Shown: positions 31,496 to 41,206, counted from the stretch's first letter. The stretch: 64,000 nucleotides of DNA from Acidobacteriota bacterium (GCA_021805025.1 JAJZGF010000005.1:17135-81134), one strand, 5' to 3'. Notes: generated by a model not told the origin, from the letters alone. Numbers and translations are program-made.

Positions 31496-32275
31496 CTACT
31501 GCTGGGGCTGCGCCGGATTCGGCGGCGTCGCTGGCTCTGCCGGCTTGGCCGGTGTCGCAGGCTGTGCAGGCTGCGCGGGCGCTGCCGTCCCCGGCGTCAC
31601 CGGCGGATGGCCCGGCGGCATCGGCGCTCCCGGATGGCCCGGCATCCCGCCGCCCATCATGCCCGGATGCCCCATCGGCATCTGCATCTCCTTCTGGTCC
31701 ACCAGCTCCACATCAAAAATCAGGTCAGCCTTCGGTGGAATGCCCGGATGCGCCGCGTCCGGTCCCGGACGTCCCTTGGCCCCATACGCCAGTTGCCACG
31801 GAATGAACAACCGCCGCTTACCGCCCACATGCATCCCGGCGAATCCCTGATCAAATCCCGGAATCACCCGCCCGAATCCCTGCGGAAATGCAATCGGCTC
31901 CGCATCGCCCAGCTTCGGCTTGCCGTCTTCGCCCATCACCGGCTTGCCGTCCTTATCCATCACCGGCTGCCGCGGATGGTCATACGACGAGTCGAACTTG
32001 TGCCCGTCCGCCGCCAGCCATCCCGTGTAGTGCACCCTGTACACCCAGTTCGGCTGCGCTTCCTCGCCCGTGCCGATCTTGATCTCCTGATACCGCAGCG
32101 CAAACGCCGTCTTCGTCACCGCATGAACCGGCGGCACTCCCGGAGGCAGCGTCGCCGCCGCTGTCGAAGTATGATGCACCGCGGTCTTCGCGCCCGTCGC
32201 CGGCTTGGCCGTCGTTTGCGCGGCAGCTGTTGAAGCGGCGGCCGCAATCAGACAAAGGATGAAAGAAAATCTCAT
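31496..32275 (-). CDS. Exported FKBP-type peptidyl-prolyl isomerase
   Basis: FKBP isomerases speed proline isomerisation during folding. The 259-residue protein has a signal peptide (FSFILCLIAAAASTAAAQ). The FKBP domain spans about residues 60-195 with VYRVHYTGWLAADGHKFDSSYD, FGRVIPGFDQGFAGMHVGGKRRLFIPWQLAYG and PKADLIFDVELVD. An inserted Asp/Gly/Lys hairpin (DKDGKPVMGEDGKPKLGD) lies after the first strand. A Met/Pro/Gly-rich tail and an Ala-Gln-Pro repeat region end the protein. The start at 32275 gives the signal peptide directly. Confidence 0.9.
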   Translation of the reverse strand: MRFSFILCLIAAAASTAAAQTTAKPATGAKTAVHHTSTAAATLPPGVPPVHAVTKTAFALRYQEIKIGTGEEAQPNWVYRVHYTGWLAADGHKFDSSYDHPRQPVMDKDGKPVMGEDGKPKLGDAEPIAFPQGFGRVIPGFDQGFAGMHVGGKRRLFIPWQLAYGAKGRPGPDAAHPGIPPKADLIFDVELVDQKEMQMPMGHPGMMGGGMPGHPGAPMPPGHPPVTPGTAAPAQPAQPATPAKPAEPATPPNPAQPQQ

Positions 32276-32365
32276 ACCGTACAAAGGCTCCTCTTGAACT
32301 CCCTCCCGGAGTCTATCAGGCACTCCCTTTATGTCTCTTTATGCATTCGCGGCGTACAGTGGGGC

Positions 32366-33160
32366 ATGGAGCCATTTTTCCTTCATCTCTTCCATGCAAT
32401 CTGGCTTCCCTCCGCCTCTTTGCTGGCCGGAATCCTCAACACCATCGCAGGCGGCGGCTCGTTCCTGTCCCTGCCCGCGCTGCTCGCCAGCACCACCGCC
32501 ATCGGCGTCGGAGCCGTCACCGCCCAGGCCACCAACACCGTCGCCCTCTGGCCCGGCCAGCTCACGTCGCTCGTCGCCTACCGCCAGCTCCTCCGCCAAT
32601 ACGGCTGGAGCCTTGTCCCCATCGGTCTTGCCTCCGGCATCGGCGGCGAAATCGGCGGCTGGCTGCTGCTCCACACCGGCAACAAGCGCTTCCGCGAGCT
32701 GCTTCCCTGGCTGCTGCTCTTCGCCGCGGTCATGTTCGCCATGAGCTTCCCCCTCGGCCGCTGGCTCCAGACGCTTTCCGGCGGCCGCCGCTACGAGCGT
32801 TGGCTGCTCATCGGCATGGTCGTCGTCAGCGTCTACGTCGGCTACTTCGGCGCGGGCGGCGGCTTCCTCGCCATGGCCCTCTTCGGCTTCTGCGGCGTCC
32901 ACGACATTCACGAGATGAACGCGCTCAAGGTCCTCACCGCGGCCGTCTCCATCGGCATCCCCACCGCCAACTTCATCCTCGCCGGCCGCGTCGCCTGGCA
33001 GTTCTGCCTCGTCATGGCCACCCTCGCCGCCGTCGGCGGCTACCTCGGCGCGCACTTCAGCCGCAAGGTCAACCAGCGCGCCATGCGCTGGACCGTCGTC
33101 ACCATCGGCTTCGCCACCGCCGCTTACTTCTTCGTGGACAACTACACGCTGCGGCATTGA
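32366..33160 (+). CDS. TSUP-family (TauE/SafE) permease
   Basis: The 264-residue protein has about eight membrane helices in two homologous halves. The family signatures are ASLLAGILNTIAGGGSFLSLPALL in the first half and VGYFGAGGGFLAMALFGFCG in the second. TSUP proteins export or import small anions such as sulfite, sulfoacetate or formate; the substrate is unknown here. ATG 32366 is chosen because helix 1 starts soon after; the open frame continues upstream through non-conserved sequence. Confidence 0.88.
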   Translation: MEPFFLHLFHAIWLPSASLLAGILNTIAGGGSFLSLPALLASTTAIGVGAVTAQATNTVALWPGQLTSLVAYRQLLRQYGWSLVPIGLASGIGGEIGGWLLLHTGNKRFRELLPWLLLFAAVMFAMSFPLGRWLQTLSGGRRYERWLLIGMVVVSVYVGYFGAGGGFLAMALFGFCGVHDIHEMNALKVLTAAVSIGIPTANFILAGRVAWQFCLVMATLAAVGGYLGAHFSRKVNQRAMRWTVVTIGFATAAYFFVDNYTLRH

Positions 33161-33242
33161 TCGAACCAAGCACAATCTCCGAACGATCGCATATACTCAG
33201 TGCGTTCAGTTCTGGACACACCGTTCTAGAATAGGTAACTCC

Positions 33243-33755
33243 ATGCGATTTGCTCTCTTCCTTCTGATCTTTGCGCTCGCCCCTTCAAGCGGATATGGTC
33301 AGAATCCTCCACCAGATGCAAGAGTGGGTATCGAAGGGTATGATGCGACGCGCTTGAGCACGCCGCAACCGTCGTTCACGAGCCTGGTTGAAAAGCAGTC
33401 CAGGCTCTGGCAGGCCCGCAAAAATGGAGATGCTCGTTCTGCGAGGAAGATCGTAACGGGCAAGTTGACCTTAACCAGTGTCACGGGAGCGAACAACGGC
33501 AAACAGTTTATTCATCAGATCGAGGCAGGAACCTGCAAAGTCAGTAGCTTCAAGCTGAAGGACTTTGATGTGAGAAAGCCGAATCAAACCTCATTGGTCC
33601 TGACATACAACGCAATCCAGAATGCCGCCTGCGCAGGCAAGACGCTGCCGCATGAGGTTCTTGTGAAGGTCGGCTATTGGAACGAGGCTGGCGATTGGAC
33701 AATGATCTATTACCTGGAAGAACTACCCAATCCACTCAAGAACAGCAAGCCCTAA
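33243..33755 (+). CDS. Exported protein of unknown function
   Basis: The 170-residue protein has a signal peptide (FALFLLIFALAPSSGYGQ) and a mixed alpha/beta mature part with two Cys residues. TLTSVTGANNGKQFIHQIEAGTCKVSS, TSLVLTYNA and ALPHEVLVKVGYWNEAGDWTMIYY-like strands (actual start TLPHEV) recall NTF2-like folds such as DUF4440, but this is uncertain. Base composition is lower in GC than its neighbours. Its TAA stop overlaps the TAG of the convergent peptidase gene by two bases within CTAA. Confidence 0.55.
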   Translation: MRFALFLLIFALAPSSGYGQNPPPDARVGIEGYDATRLSTPQPSFTSLVEKQSRLWQARKNGDARSARKIVTGKLTLTSVTGANNGKQFIHQIEAGTCKVSSFKLKDFDVRKPNQTSLVLTYNAIQNAACAGKTLPHEVLVKVGYWNEAGDWTMIYYLEELPNPLKNSKP

Positions 33756-35023
33756 CTGCGAGAGCGAAGCAATCGCGCTTTCGACGGAATCTCCCCATTC
33801 TCACTGCCCGAGAAGGGTAATTCAATGTTTCCTGTTCCCCTCTCCCTATTTCCTGCTCCGGCCAGCATCCCCGCCAGCAGCGCCGTACGTGTTGCCAGAT
33901 GCTCCACCACCACGTGCTCATGGCTCGCGTGCGCGCCCTCGCCCACAGCGCCCATCCCATCCAACGTCGGCACGCCCAGCGCCGAGGTAAAATTCCCATC
34001 CGATGCCCCGCCCGTCGCCGCTTCCTCCAGCGCAAACCCCAGTTCCGCCGCCAGCGCCCGCGCCCGCTCAAACAGCTTCACAGTCCCTCGCGTCCGCTCC
34101 ATGGGTGGCCGGTTGATACCGCCCGTCACCGCCAGCGAGCAGCGCTTGTCCCGCGCGCCCAGCCCGGCAAACCTGCGCTCCATCCGAACTCCGTCGCCCT
34201 TCCGCGCAATCCGCACGTCCACCTCGGCCCACGCCTCCGCGGGAATCACGTTCGACTTTGTCCCGCCGCCCACCACGCCCACGCTCACCGTCAGCCCGCG
34301 CTTCAGAACGGTCCACCCGCTCACCGTCTCCACCGCGCGCGCCAGCTCGCGCACCGCGCTTGCGCCCTTCTCAAAGTCCACGCCTGCATGTGCGCCCACG
34401 CCCTTGATCTCGATGCGCCAGTTCCCCGTGCCTTTGCGCGCCGTCTTGTACGCCAGCCCCTGGGCCGGCTCCAGCACATACACCGCCGCGCACTCCTGCG
34501 CCAGCCGCTCCGTGATGGGCCGCGACACCGGACTGCCCAGCTCTTCCTCACTGTTCAGCAGCAGCACAATCTCCCGCTCCAGCAACTCCGCTTCGCTCAA
34601 CATTTCAATCGCCGTCAGTGCCATCGCCACCCCGGCCTTCATGTCCAGCGTGCCCGGACCCCACAGCCTTCCGTCGCGCACGCGGCACGGCATCGTCTTC
34701 AGCGTGCCCAGCGGCCACACCGTGTCCAGATGCCCCAGCAGCAGCACCCGTCCGCCCGCGCCCGTCTTCGACTTCGGCCCAAACCGCACCTCCACCACGT
34801 CCCCAAACGCCCGCTGCCGATGCAGCTTCACCCGGCCGCCCAGCGCCTTGCACTCCGCCGCCGCCATCGCCGCGCACGCATCCACCGCCGCCTTGTCGTC
34901 CGACGGCGACTCCGCCGCGACTAGCCGGCGCGTTCGCTCGACAATCGCAGCCTCTTTGCGCCGCGCCCCCGCCAGCAGCGCCCGCATCGGTATCAAACCC
35001 TCATGCACAGCAGTCACTCGCAT
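33752..35023 (-). CDS. M20-family zinc peptidase (carboxypeptidase G2-like)
   Basis: The 423-residue protein has all M20 metal motifs: LLLGHLDTVWP with His 98, WGPGTLDMKAG with the bridging Asp 127, NSEEELGS with the catalytic and metal Glu at 159-160, and a late His in GAHASHEHVVV. The dimerisation domain lies at about 200-310. Carboxypeptidase G2-type enzymes remove C-terminal Glu from folates or peptides. No signal peptide is evident. An in-frame ATG 12 codons later is an alternative start. It precedes no other gene in its operon. Confidence 0.9.
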   Translation of the reverse strand: MRVTAVHEGLIPMRALLAGARRKEAAIVERTRRLVAAESPSDDKAAVDACAAMAAAECKALGGRVKLHRQRAFGDVVEVRFGPKSKTGAGGRVLLLGHLDTVWPLGTLKTMPCRVRDGRLWGPGTLDMKAGVAMALTAIEMLSEAELLEREIVLLLNSEEELGSPVSRPITERLAQECAAVYVLEPAQGLAYKTARKGTGNWRIEIKGVGAHAGVDFEKGASAVRELARAVETVSGWTVLKRGLTVSVGVVGGGTKSNVIPAEAWAEVDVRIARKGDGVRMERRFAGLGARDKRCSLAVTGGINRPPMERTRGTVKLFERARALAAELGFALEEAATGGASDGNFTSALGVPTLDGMGAVGEGAHASHEHVVVEHLATRTALLAGMLAGAGNRERGTGNIELPFSGSENGEIPSKARLLRSRS

Positions 35024-35050
35024 CCCTGTCTCGCTCGCTTCCGGATTTAT

Positions 35051-36211
35051 TCATCGCAGAGTCTCATCCCGCAGTGTCTCCGCGCGCGCAATGAAGCGCT
35101 GCCGCGCCGCTGCCTGCTGCGGAGTCCGCGGATGCCCAAGATCAGAAACAAATTGCTGATAGGCCGCCTCGATCTGGTCGTCCGGCAAGCTGCTCGCACT
35201 GGGAAAATCCACCTTCAGCAGTTGCAGCAGCCTGGCGACGTCGTCCTCACTCTGCGGCACGGCGGCCGCGTAATGCGTGACCCTCGGAGCCTCGCTTTCA
35301 ATCTCAAATCTGCACGTCGCCTGCCGCGATGCCTGCGGCACTCGCAATCCCGCCGGTACCGGAATCCGGTCGCACAACGCCTCGTCTTTGGTCTCCACAG
35401 CAACCTGATACAGGCAAACACTGCGAAATCCCTCCGGCTCGCCCGCCAGCGGCAGCTCCGCTGGAATCTTCTCGCACCAGCGCGCATCCAGGCGCGTCAT
35501 CGCCGCCAGGTCCGCCAGATACGCGGCATCCTCCCTGCTCACGCCCGCCGCGGGCAGCGTCCCATCCCGCGCGCCGATCACATGCTCAATCCGCGTCATC
35601 AGTGCATCTTTGCTCAGCGTACCGGGAACCACCACCGTCGCAGTCCCCGATGCGTTCCGCCCAATCTGAAGACCGTATCGATCCGACAGCCCTCGATAGA
35701 TATCCTTCACCCGAATCAGCGGTCCAATCACGCCCTCATCCTGAATCGTGTCCGGACTGTAGCCCATTGCATCAAAAAAATGCAGCCGGGTAGGCGGTCC
35801 AACTCCAGCCCCCATCACATGCCTGCGGCGAACACCTTCCAGGCACGAGAACATCGACGTCTGCTGCCGCAAGATTGCAGGAGAACCCAGGCGCTTCACA
35901 TACAGACACAGCCACGGGCTCCCTGTGTTGCGGGCCACCGCTTCATAGCACTCCGACCTCGCATACGCTGCCGCCGAATCCCACCCGCCCCTCGAGTACG
36001 CCGACCATGGAATCTTTGCGCAGAGCTGCGGCGCGTTCGTCTTCTCTGCCGCAAACTCCATGAACTGCTCATAGTCATCTGGAGCATGCATCCCGGCCAG
36101 TTCGACGACCCAGCTTCGCACTCCTGCCAGTTCCGTCAGCGCCCAGACCGCCAGCACCGCTGCACAGAGGCGCCAGCCCCCTCCTGCCCGGCTTTTCGCT
36201 TTCAAATCCAC
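35051..36211 (-). CDS. Membrane-anchored, Cys-rich protein of unknown function
   Basis: The product of about 386 residues has one N-terminal membrane helix (WRLCAAVLAVWALTELAGV) and a large soluble part with many spaced Cys residues (APQLCAKIPW, ARSECYEAVA, SPWLCLYVKRL, MFSCLEGV, DARWCEKIPAELPL, RSVCLYQVA, EALCDRIPVP, ATCRFEIE). The repeated pattern of Cys followed by a Lys/Asp-Ile-Pro step suggests degenerate helical repeats with disulfides in the periplasm. I do not recognise a family. The frame is open to 36388; I chose GTG 36211 because it places the helix near the N-terminus. ATG 36268 is the alternative. Confidence 0.55.
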   Translation of the reverse strand: MDLKAKSRAGGGWRLCAAVLAVWALTELAGVRSWVVELAGMHAPDDYEQFMEFAAEKTNAPQLCAKIPWSAYSRGGWDSAAAYARSECYEAVARNTGSPWLCLYVKRLGSPAILRQQTSMFSCLEGVRRRHVMGAGVGPPTRLHFFDAMGYSPDTIQDEGVIGPLIRVKDIYRGLSDRYGLQIGRNASGTATVVVPGTLSKDALMTRIEHVIGARDGTLPAAGVSREDAAYLADLAAMTRLDARWCEKIPAELPLAGEPEGFRSVCLYQVAVETKDEALCDRIPVPAGLRVPQASRQATCRFEIESEAPRVTHYAAAVPQSEDDVARLLQLLKVDFPSASSLPDDQIEAAYQQFVSDLGHPRTPQQAAARQRFIARAETLRDETLR

Positions 36212-36475
36212 GGCATGATTGTAGCCGTGGGCTGCGTATGCCCCGACGGCGAACTCTTCAGCGAACATCCGCAGGCACTCCGCCCCCGGTCCCGTCGCGC
36301 TCCTTGATGCATTCCCCCCCCGGTCCTGCGTTGCTGAGCCACGGTGCAATCCCGCACTCGGAGTCACGCGGTGTTCATAAAGCGTCAAAGTGTGGCAAAA
36401 TTGCCACAGGACGCAGAAGCCTCCTCGCGTCTAACCTGACTGTTGCGCAAGTTTTCCACAGCGGGAGAAGTTCTT

Positions 36476-37405
36476 TTGGCCTCAGCGTTTCACCTGGAGC
36501 AAACCATAGCGGAGACCCTTGAATTCACAGGGGTAGGCCTCCACTCCGGCGCTCCGGTCACCATGCGGCTGCTCCCCGCGCCCGCCGGCTCCGGCATCGT
36601 CTTCCGCCGCACAGACCTCGACAACTTCGAGATTCCCGCCATCGGCCGCAACGTCGCCAAAGTCAGCTACGCCACCAGCCTCATGCGCCAGGGCGTGCTC
36701 ATCTCCACTACCGAGCACCTGCTCTCCGCCCTCATCGGCATGGGCGTCGACAATGTCATCGTCGAACTCGACAACCTCGAGCTGCCCATCCTCGACGGCA
36801 GCGCACTGCCCTACGTTGAAGCCATTCAGCGCACAGGCATCCACACCCAGCGCCGCCGCCGCGAGTACATCCGCGTGCTCAAGCCGGTTGAAGTCCGCGA
36901 GGGCGACAAGTTCATCGGCGTCTACCCCGGCCATGGCTACCGCATCGACTACACCATCGACTTCCCCGCGCCCATCGGCCGCCAGAAGACCAGCGTCGAC
37001 CTCGCTGCGGAAACCTACGGCCCCCTCATCGCTGCAGCTCGCACCTTCGGCTACAAAGCCGATGAGCAGCGTCTCCGCGACATGGGCCTCATCCGCGGCG
37101 CCAGCACGCAGAACGCCATCGTCCTCGGCCCCAAAGGCCCGGAGAACGGCCCGCTCCGGTTCCGTGATGAGTACGTCCGCCACAAGGTCCTCGACCTCAT
37201 CGGCGATCTCGCCTTGGCAGGCCACCGCATCGAGGGCCATGTCGCAGCCGAGCGCGCTGGCCACTTCATGCACACCGCGCTCGTCTCCCGCCTCATGAAA
37301 GACCGTTCCGCATGGGAGCTCGCCACCGTGCCGGTCGCGCATGCGCACGAAGCATCCGGCACGCACGCCGCTGCTCTCGAACGCCCCGCCCTGCTCGGGG
37401 TGTGA
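36476..37405 (+). CDS. lpxC: UDP-3-O-acyl-N-acetylglucosamine deacetylase LpxC
   Basis: LpxC catalyses the committed step of lipid A synthesis, a zinc-dependent deacetylation. The 309-residue protein has FTGVGLHSG at the N-terminus, TTEHLLSAL with zinc ligand His 81, and RHKVLDLIGDLAL with ligands His 236 and Asp 240. The catalytic His follows in AERAGHFMH. TTG at 36476 is chosen because GGAGAAG lies five bases before it; the frame is open further up to another TTG. A rare start codon would suit low expression. No other lpx gene is in the window. Confidence 0.95.
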   Translation: MASAFHLEQTIAETLEFTGVGLHSGAPVTMRLLPAPAGSGIVFRRTDLDNFEIPAIGRNVAKVSYATSLMRQGVLISTTEHLLSALIGMGVDNVIVELDNLELPILDGSALPYVEAIQRTGIHTQRRRREYIRVLKPVEVREGDKFIGVYPGHGYRIDYTIDFPAPIGRQKTSVDLAAETYGPLIAAARTFGYKADEQRLRDMGLIRGASTQNAIVLGPKGPENGPLRFRDEYVRHKVLDLIGDLALAGHRIEGHVAAERAGHFMHTALVSRLMKDRSAWELATVPVAHAHEASGTHAAALERPALLGV

Positions 37406-37617
37406 CGCCTCTGCGCCCACCGCATCGCCCCTTGTATCCAATTCATCCCACCACCGAAAGCTTGCAGCAAGACCTCAGCTCCCGCAGCGGAGAAGTGCAG
37501 GTTGTCGGCCCGCCATCAATTTCCAGATAACCAGGGATTTCCTCCGCCTGGACCTGTGATTGCGATAGAACGTCCATCAATGGCTCGGGGATTTCACTTC
37601 CGTCGTTGGCGGGAGAC

Positions 37618-38565
37618 TCATTTTCCCGCCGTAGCATGAGGCCCAACCACAACCGGCTCAAAATACTTGGGCACGATGACGTCTGTATGCGGAGATGCCG
37701 CCTTCACTTCTTCAATGAACGACTGAAGCCTGTCGATCGCAGGCTGTTGCGAGGCATCATAACCCACATTGAAGCGGTCCCAATGGGTCGGCATCACCAG
37801 CGGGGGATCTCCAAGAGCGTGAAGCAAACGTTCTGTATAGCGATAGATTCTATGTCGTTCCGGCATAGCACCGATCAGCGCTACATCCGGCCGTAACCCC
37901 TCCACTTCGCGCTCAATATAGTTCATCGACCCAAATACGATGATCTGGTGACCGGCGATGCGGATAAGGTAGGCAAGCGTTCCTCCCTCGACAAAAAGTT
38001 GGCCTAGCCGGAAAGGAGGTCTCGCATTTGCTGGGAAAATGGTGGATGGGGATGGAAAGCTGCTGGGAAGAATGCCATGCAGGCTGGGAATAACCTGTAC
38101 GGAACAACCACGCAGCTGCAAGTCCTCGCCTCCCTTTACTGTCACTACCTGCGCAGCAGGGACACCATTGTCGCGCGCGAAGTTGGCCGTGCTTTCTGTT
38201 CCAATAACCTGCGCACCTGTCTTGCGTGCGATATACGGCATATCCAGCACATGATCCAGGTGCGTATGCGTGATCAGAATGTAATCCGCCTTGCGGATAT
38301 GCGCATCTATCACTGCCTGGTCGGAGTGAACGAAGTCGGAATCTGTAACCAGTGGGCGCGGATCGGTGGCAAGCGGCGGATCATTCGGCGTTTCAGTCTT
38401 GAGTCGCGTCAGGTATGGATCAACGAGAATGACCGTTTGCCCATCCGTGATCTCCCATCCCGCTGTTCCCAGGTACGAAAGCCTTAGTGTTCCTTGTGCC
38501 AGTGCGATAACGGAGCAAGACCACAGAAGCAGCACAAGGACACTGGTGCGCGTGAGCAAGAACAT
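37618..38565 (-). CDS. Exported MBL-fold metal-dependent hydrolase
   Basis: The 315-residue protein has a signal peptide (LVLLLWSCSVIALAQ) and the metallo-beta-lactamase fold. Motifs are LSYLGTAGWEI, ILITHTHLDHVLD with the HxHxDH zinc site, VIPSLHGILP and VMPTHWDRFNVG. The arrangement is closest to the UlaG-like (L-ascorbate-6-phosphate lactonase) branch, but export makes that role unlikely. GGAGGTCAAG precedes the ATG. Codons are less GC-rich than in flanking genes. It converges with lpxC over about 210 bases. Confidence 0.82.
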   Translation of the reverse strand: MFLLTRTSVLVLLLWSCSVIALAQGTLRLSYLGTAGWEITDGQTVILVDPYLTRLKTETPNDPPLATDPRPLVTDSDFVHSDQAVIDAHIRKADYILITHTHLDHVLDMPYIARKTGAQVIGTESTANFARDNGVPAAQVVTVKGGEDLQLRGCSVQVIPSLHGILPSSFPSPSTIFPANARPPFRLGQLFVEGGTLAYLIRIAGHQIIVFGSMNYIEREVEGLRPDVALIGAMPERHRIYRYTERLLHALGDPPLVMPTHWDRFNVGYDASQQPAIDRLQSFIEEVKAASPHTDVIVPKYFEPVVVGPHATAGK

Positions 38566-38869
38566 CTTGACCTCCGACTGTGCATGAGCACTCCACGCGG
38601 CAGTCCGACTCATCACGATCATGGCATGGAACAGACCGATGCGCTCATCCAACCCGATTGCGAGAAATTTGCCGCTCCCTCACCGGTCACTCTCCGGTAA
38701 ATCCACCCGGTCAGCCGCGCATCCCTGTACCCAGCGCGCCACCTACAGCAAATCGCGGCTCATCTCGGCGGCGTCCACTGTTGAGAGAAGTCTCACTCCG
38801 CCCCAACGCACGCCCCAAAGCTCTAAGCCCGGAGCTGGAAGGTACTCGCTAAAAGCTGAAAGCTGCCTC
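38566..38869. other. Intergenic interval with no recognised feature
   Basis: The 304 bases lie upstream of the MBL-fold gene and downstream of the lactonase gene, both on the minus strand. They should hold the MBL gene promoter. I see no clear hairpin, repeat or coding frame. Confidence 0.6.
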
Positions 38870-40003
38870 TCACAGAAACAGAATGCACATCGGCGTGGCC
38901 GCAGCAAAGCTCCTGCCTTCATTGGCCAGCCGGCCCGTCTCCGGGTCACGCGCAAAAACGCTCAGCAGGTTCGAGTCCTGGTTCGCCACCAGCATCCACC
39001 GCTCCGTCGGGTCCAGCGTAAAATTTCGCGGAATCTTCCCGCCGCAGTTCGAGCGCACCATGGGCGTCAGCGCGCCCGTCGTTGGATCGGCCTTGAAGCT
39101 GTAAAGAAAGTTATTGTCGCGATTGGCAAAGTAGACAAACCGCCCATCGCGCGTGATCACGGTATCGCAGGCGCGGCTGATGCCATGAAACCCTTCCGGC
39201 AGCAGATGGAAGCGCTTCACAAAAGTCAGGCCGCCGTCCGCCTTGTTCCACTCCAGCACCTCCACCGTCGAGGCCAGCTCAAAGATGCAGTAGGCCGTGT
39301 GTCCGTTGGGATGGAAGTGCAGTGTGCGCGGTCCCGAGCCGGGCTGCGCATGGTATGCGCCCGCCGCCGTCAGATGCGCCGTTGCCGCATTGAGGCGATA
39401 GATGTGAATCATGTCGCCGCCCAGGTCGTTGATATAGGCAAAGCGATTGTCGGGCGAATACGAGCAGAAGTGCGCGTGCGCGCTCTCCTGGCGGTCCTTG
39501 TTGGGCCCATGCACTGTGTAGTGCTCGGTCCACACCGCGGGGCTCAGCGCGCCCGCCGTCACCTTGAAGCTGGCCGCACTGCCGCCGCCATAGTCCGCCG
39601 ACAGCAACACCTGTCCCGTGTGGTCCAGCGCCACATGGCAGGTTCCCTTGGCCGCGGAGTTCTCGGCGGAGATGGGGTGCAGCGCGCCGTTCTTCACGCT
39701 GAAGCTTGCCACCTCGCCCGTCGGCTTGCCGTTGAAGCTGTCCAACTCGCAGGCCGCGTAGAGATACTCATGATCCTGAGAAAAGGTGATCCAGTCCACC
39801 GTGGAAACCTTCGCGGCAACTCCGGCTGGGCTCAGCGTGCCCGTCGCGGAGTCCCAGTCGTAGGCCAGAATCCCATTCTCGGTCCCTGAAGCAACAAAAA
39901 CTCGTTGCCGGTTGGGCGCGGCAAAGCCTTCCTTGGCAGCGGCGGCAACTAGAGTGGCAGCAGTGGCGGTTTTCATAAATGCGCGGCGTGTGGGTTTTCC
40001 CAT
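38870..40003 (-). CDS. Exported lactonase-family seven-bladed beta-propeller
   Basis: The 377-residue protein starts with a twin-arginine signal (KPTRRAFMKTATAATLVAAAA). Repeated propeller blades follow: VFVASGTENGILAYDWD, VDWITFSQDHEYLYAACE, CHVALDHTGQVLLSADYGGGS, HAHFCSYSPDNRFAYINDLG, and GKIPRNFTLDPTERWMLVANQ. These are the motifs of the 6-phosphogluconolactonase/Pgl-like lactonase family. An exported member is more likely to act on an external lactone or muconolactone-like substrate than in the pentose pathway. Start 40003 is set by the twin-arginine motif. Confidence 0.85.
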   Translation of the reverse strand: MGKPTRRAFMKTATAATLVAAAAKEGFAAPNRQRVFVASGTENGILAYDWDSATGTLSPAGVAAKVSTVDWITFSQDHEYLYAACELDSFNGKPTGEVASFSVKNGALHPISAENSAAKGTCHVALDHTGQVLLSADYGGGSAASFKVTAGALSPAVWTEHYTVHGPNKDRQESAHAHFCSYSPDNRFAYINDLGGDMIHIYRLNAATAHLTAAGAYHAQPGSGPRTLHFHPNGHTAYCIFELASTVEVLEWNKADGGLTFVKRFHLLPEGFHGISRACDTVITRDGRFVYFANRDNNFLYSFKADPTTGALTPMVRSNCGGKIPRNFTLDPTERWMLVANQDSNLLSVFARDPETGRLANEGRSFAAATPMCILFL

Positions 40004-40156
40004 GGCATCAGCGATTGTCGCCGATCGGGCGCACCGCGCGCCAGCCGAACCGTCCACCAAAGTCAATGCAAGCGATAGCCGGCCGCGGCAAGGACCATCC
40101 GCGCGATACCCAGTTGCACGATCCGCCCAACCCCACGAGCCCTCAACCCGCCGCGG

Positions 40157-41014
40157 TCAGATCGACTCAATCGCGTTGATTTTGCGGCCCACCTCGTATG
40201 CCAGGCTCTCCGCATCCGTGAAGAATAGCTTCCGCTCGCGCGCCGGCAACTCCTCCAGCAAATCGCCGAATGCAGTACACTCGCACGCCGGAAAGGCCGC
40301 GAAACCCGCGCTGTCCGCCATCCGGCAGCTCAGCCGGATCAGCGCATCCATATCCCACGTCCCGCCGCCGCCCGCCAGCTGGTGATGCTCCGCCACAATC
40401 GCATCAAAGTCCTCCGGCAGCTTCCAGTCCTTCACCAGCTCACGGCCCACTTCGCAGTGGTCCTTGCCAAAGGCCTCGCGCTCGCGATCCAGAATGCTCT
40501 CCGGCGTACCCCGATGCGTGCTCAGCAGGCGGGCATACTCCCTGGGCCGCACCGATGCCAGCGCCACGCGCCCCACATCGTGCATCATGCCAAACGTGTA
40601 GGCCGTGTCCCGGTCAATAAAGCCCGCCGACGCCAGTTGCTCGGCAATCGCCGCGCAGGCCAGGTTGTGCCGCCACACCGCCCGCACAGACGGATTGCCC
40701 AGCGATTGCCCCATATACCCGCGCACCCCCACCGTCAGGCACAATCCCTGCAGGTGGCTCGCCCCCATCACCGCAATCGCCTGCAGGATGCTGCTGATCG
40801 GAAAGCGAGGCGCATAGGCCAGCGAATTCACAATCGCCAGCACCTCGCTGGCAAATGCCGGGTCCGACGAAATCAGGTCGCTCAACTCATGCAGCTGCAC
40901 ATTCTCGCGATGCAACAGCTGCAGCACCCGCAGGGCCACCTGCGAGAACGGCGGAAGACGCAGATGCTCCCATGGCACGGTGCAGTCTTCCCGTATTAGG
41001 CCCGTCGCTTCCAA
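40157..41014 (-). CDS. HDOD-domain protein
   Basis: The 285-residue protein is a single HDOD domain, a catalytically degenerate relative of HD phosphohydrolases used in signalling. Motifs are LPPFSQVALRVLQLL, ISSDPAFASEVLAIVNSLAY, ILQAIAVMGASHLQGLCL, TFGMMHDVGRVALASV and VAEHHQLAGG. TTG 41014 is chosen because GGGGAGGA lies six bases before it, while the open frame to 41086 lacks a binding site. The MMHDVGR segment keeps an HD pair, so residual activity cannot be excluded. No other signalling domain is fused to it. Confidence 0.82.
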   Translation of the reverse strand: MEATGLIREDCTVPWEHLRLPPFSQVALRVLQLLHRENVQLHELSDLISSDPAFASEVLAIVNSLAYAPRFPISSILQAIAVMGASHLQGLCLTVGVRGYMGQSLGNPSVRAVWRHNLACAAIAEQLASAGFIDRDTAYTFGMMHDVGRVALASVRPREYARLLSTHRGTPESILDREREAFGKDHCEVGRELVKDWKLPEDFDAIVAEHHQLAGGGGTWDMDALIRLSCRMADSAGFAAFPACECTAFGDLLEELPARERKLFFTDAESLAYEVGRKINAIESI

Positions 41015-41206
41015 GCGCAATCCTCCCCGCGTACGCTTCGGTCTCCGCTGCAACCCCTTCGCAGACAGCCGTGCGCGGCCATGCACTTGTTTTGTCGGCT
41101 TAAAAGAGGATCTTCTCTAGTGTCCCAATCCGGACAGGTGACCGCATCCACCTGCCGGCACTCCTGCCCGCGCATCCCCACTGCCGGCGCGCGCCGCCCG
41201 CACGCA

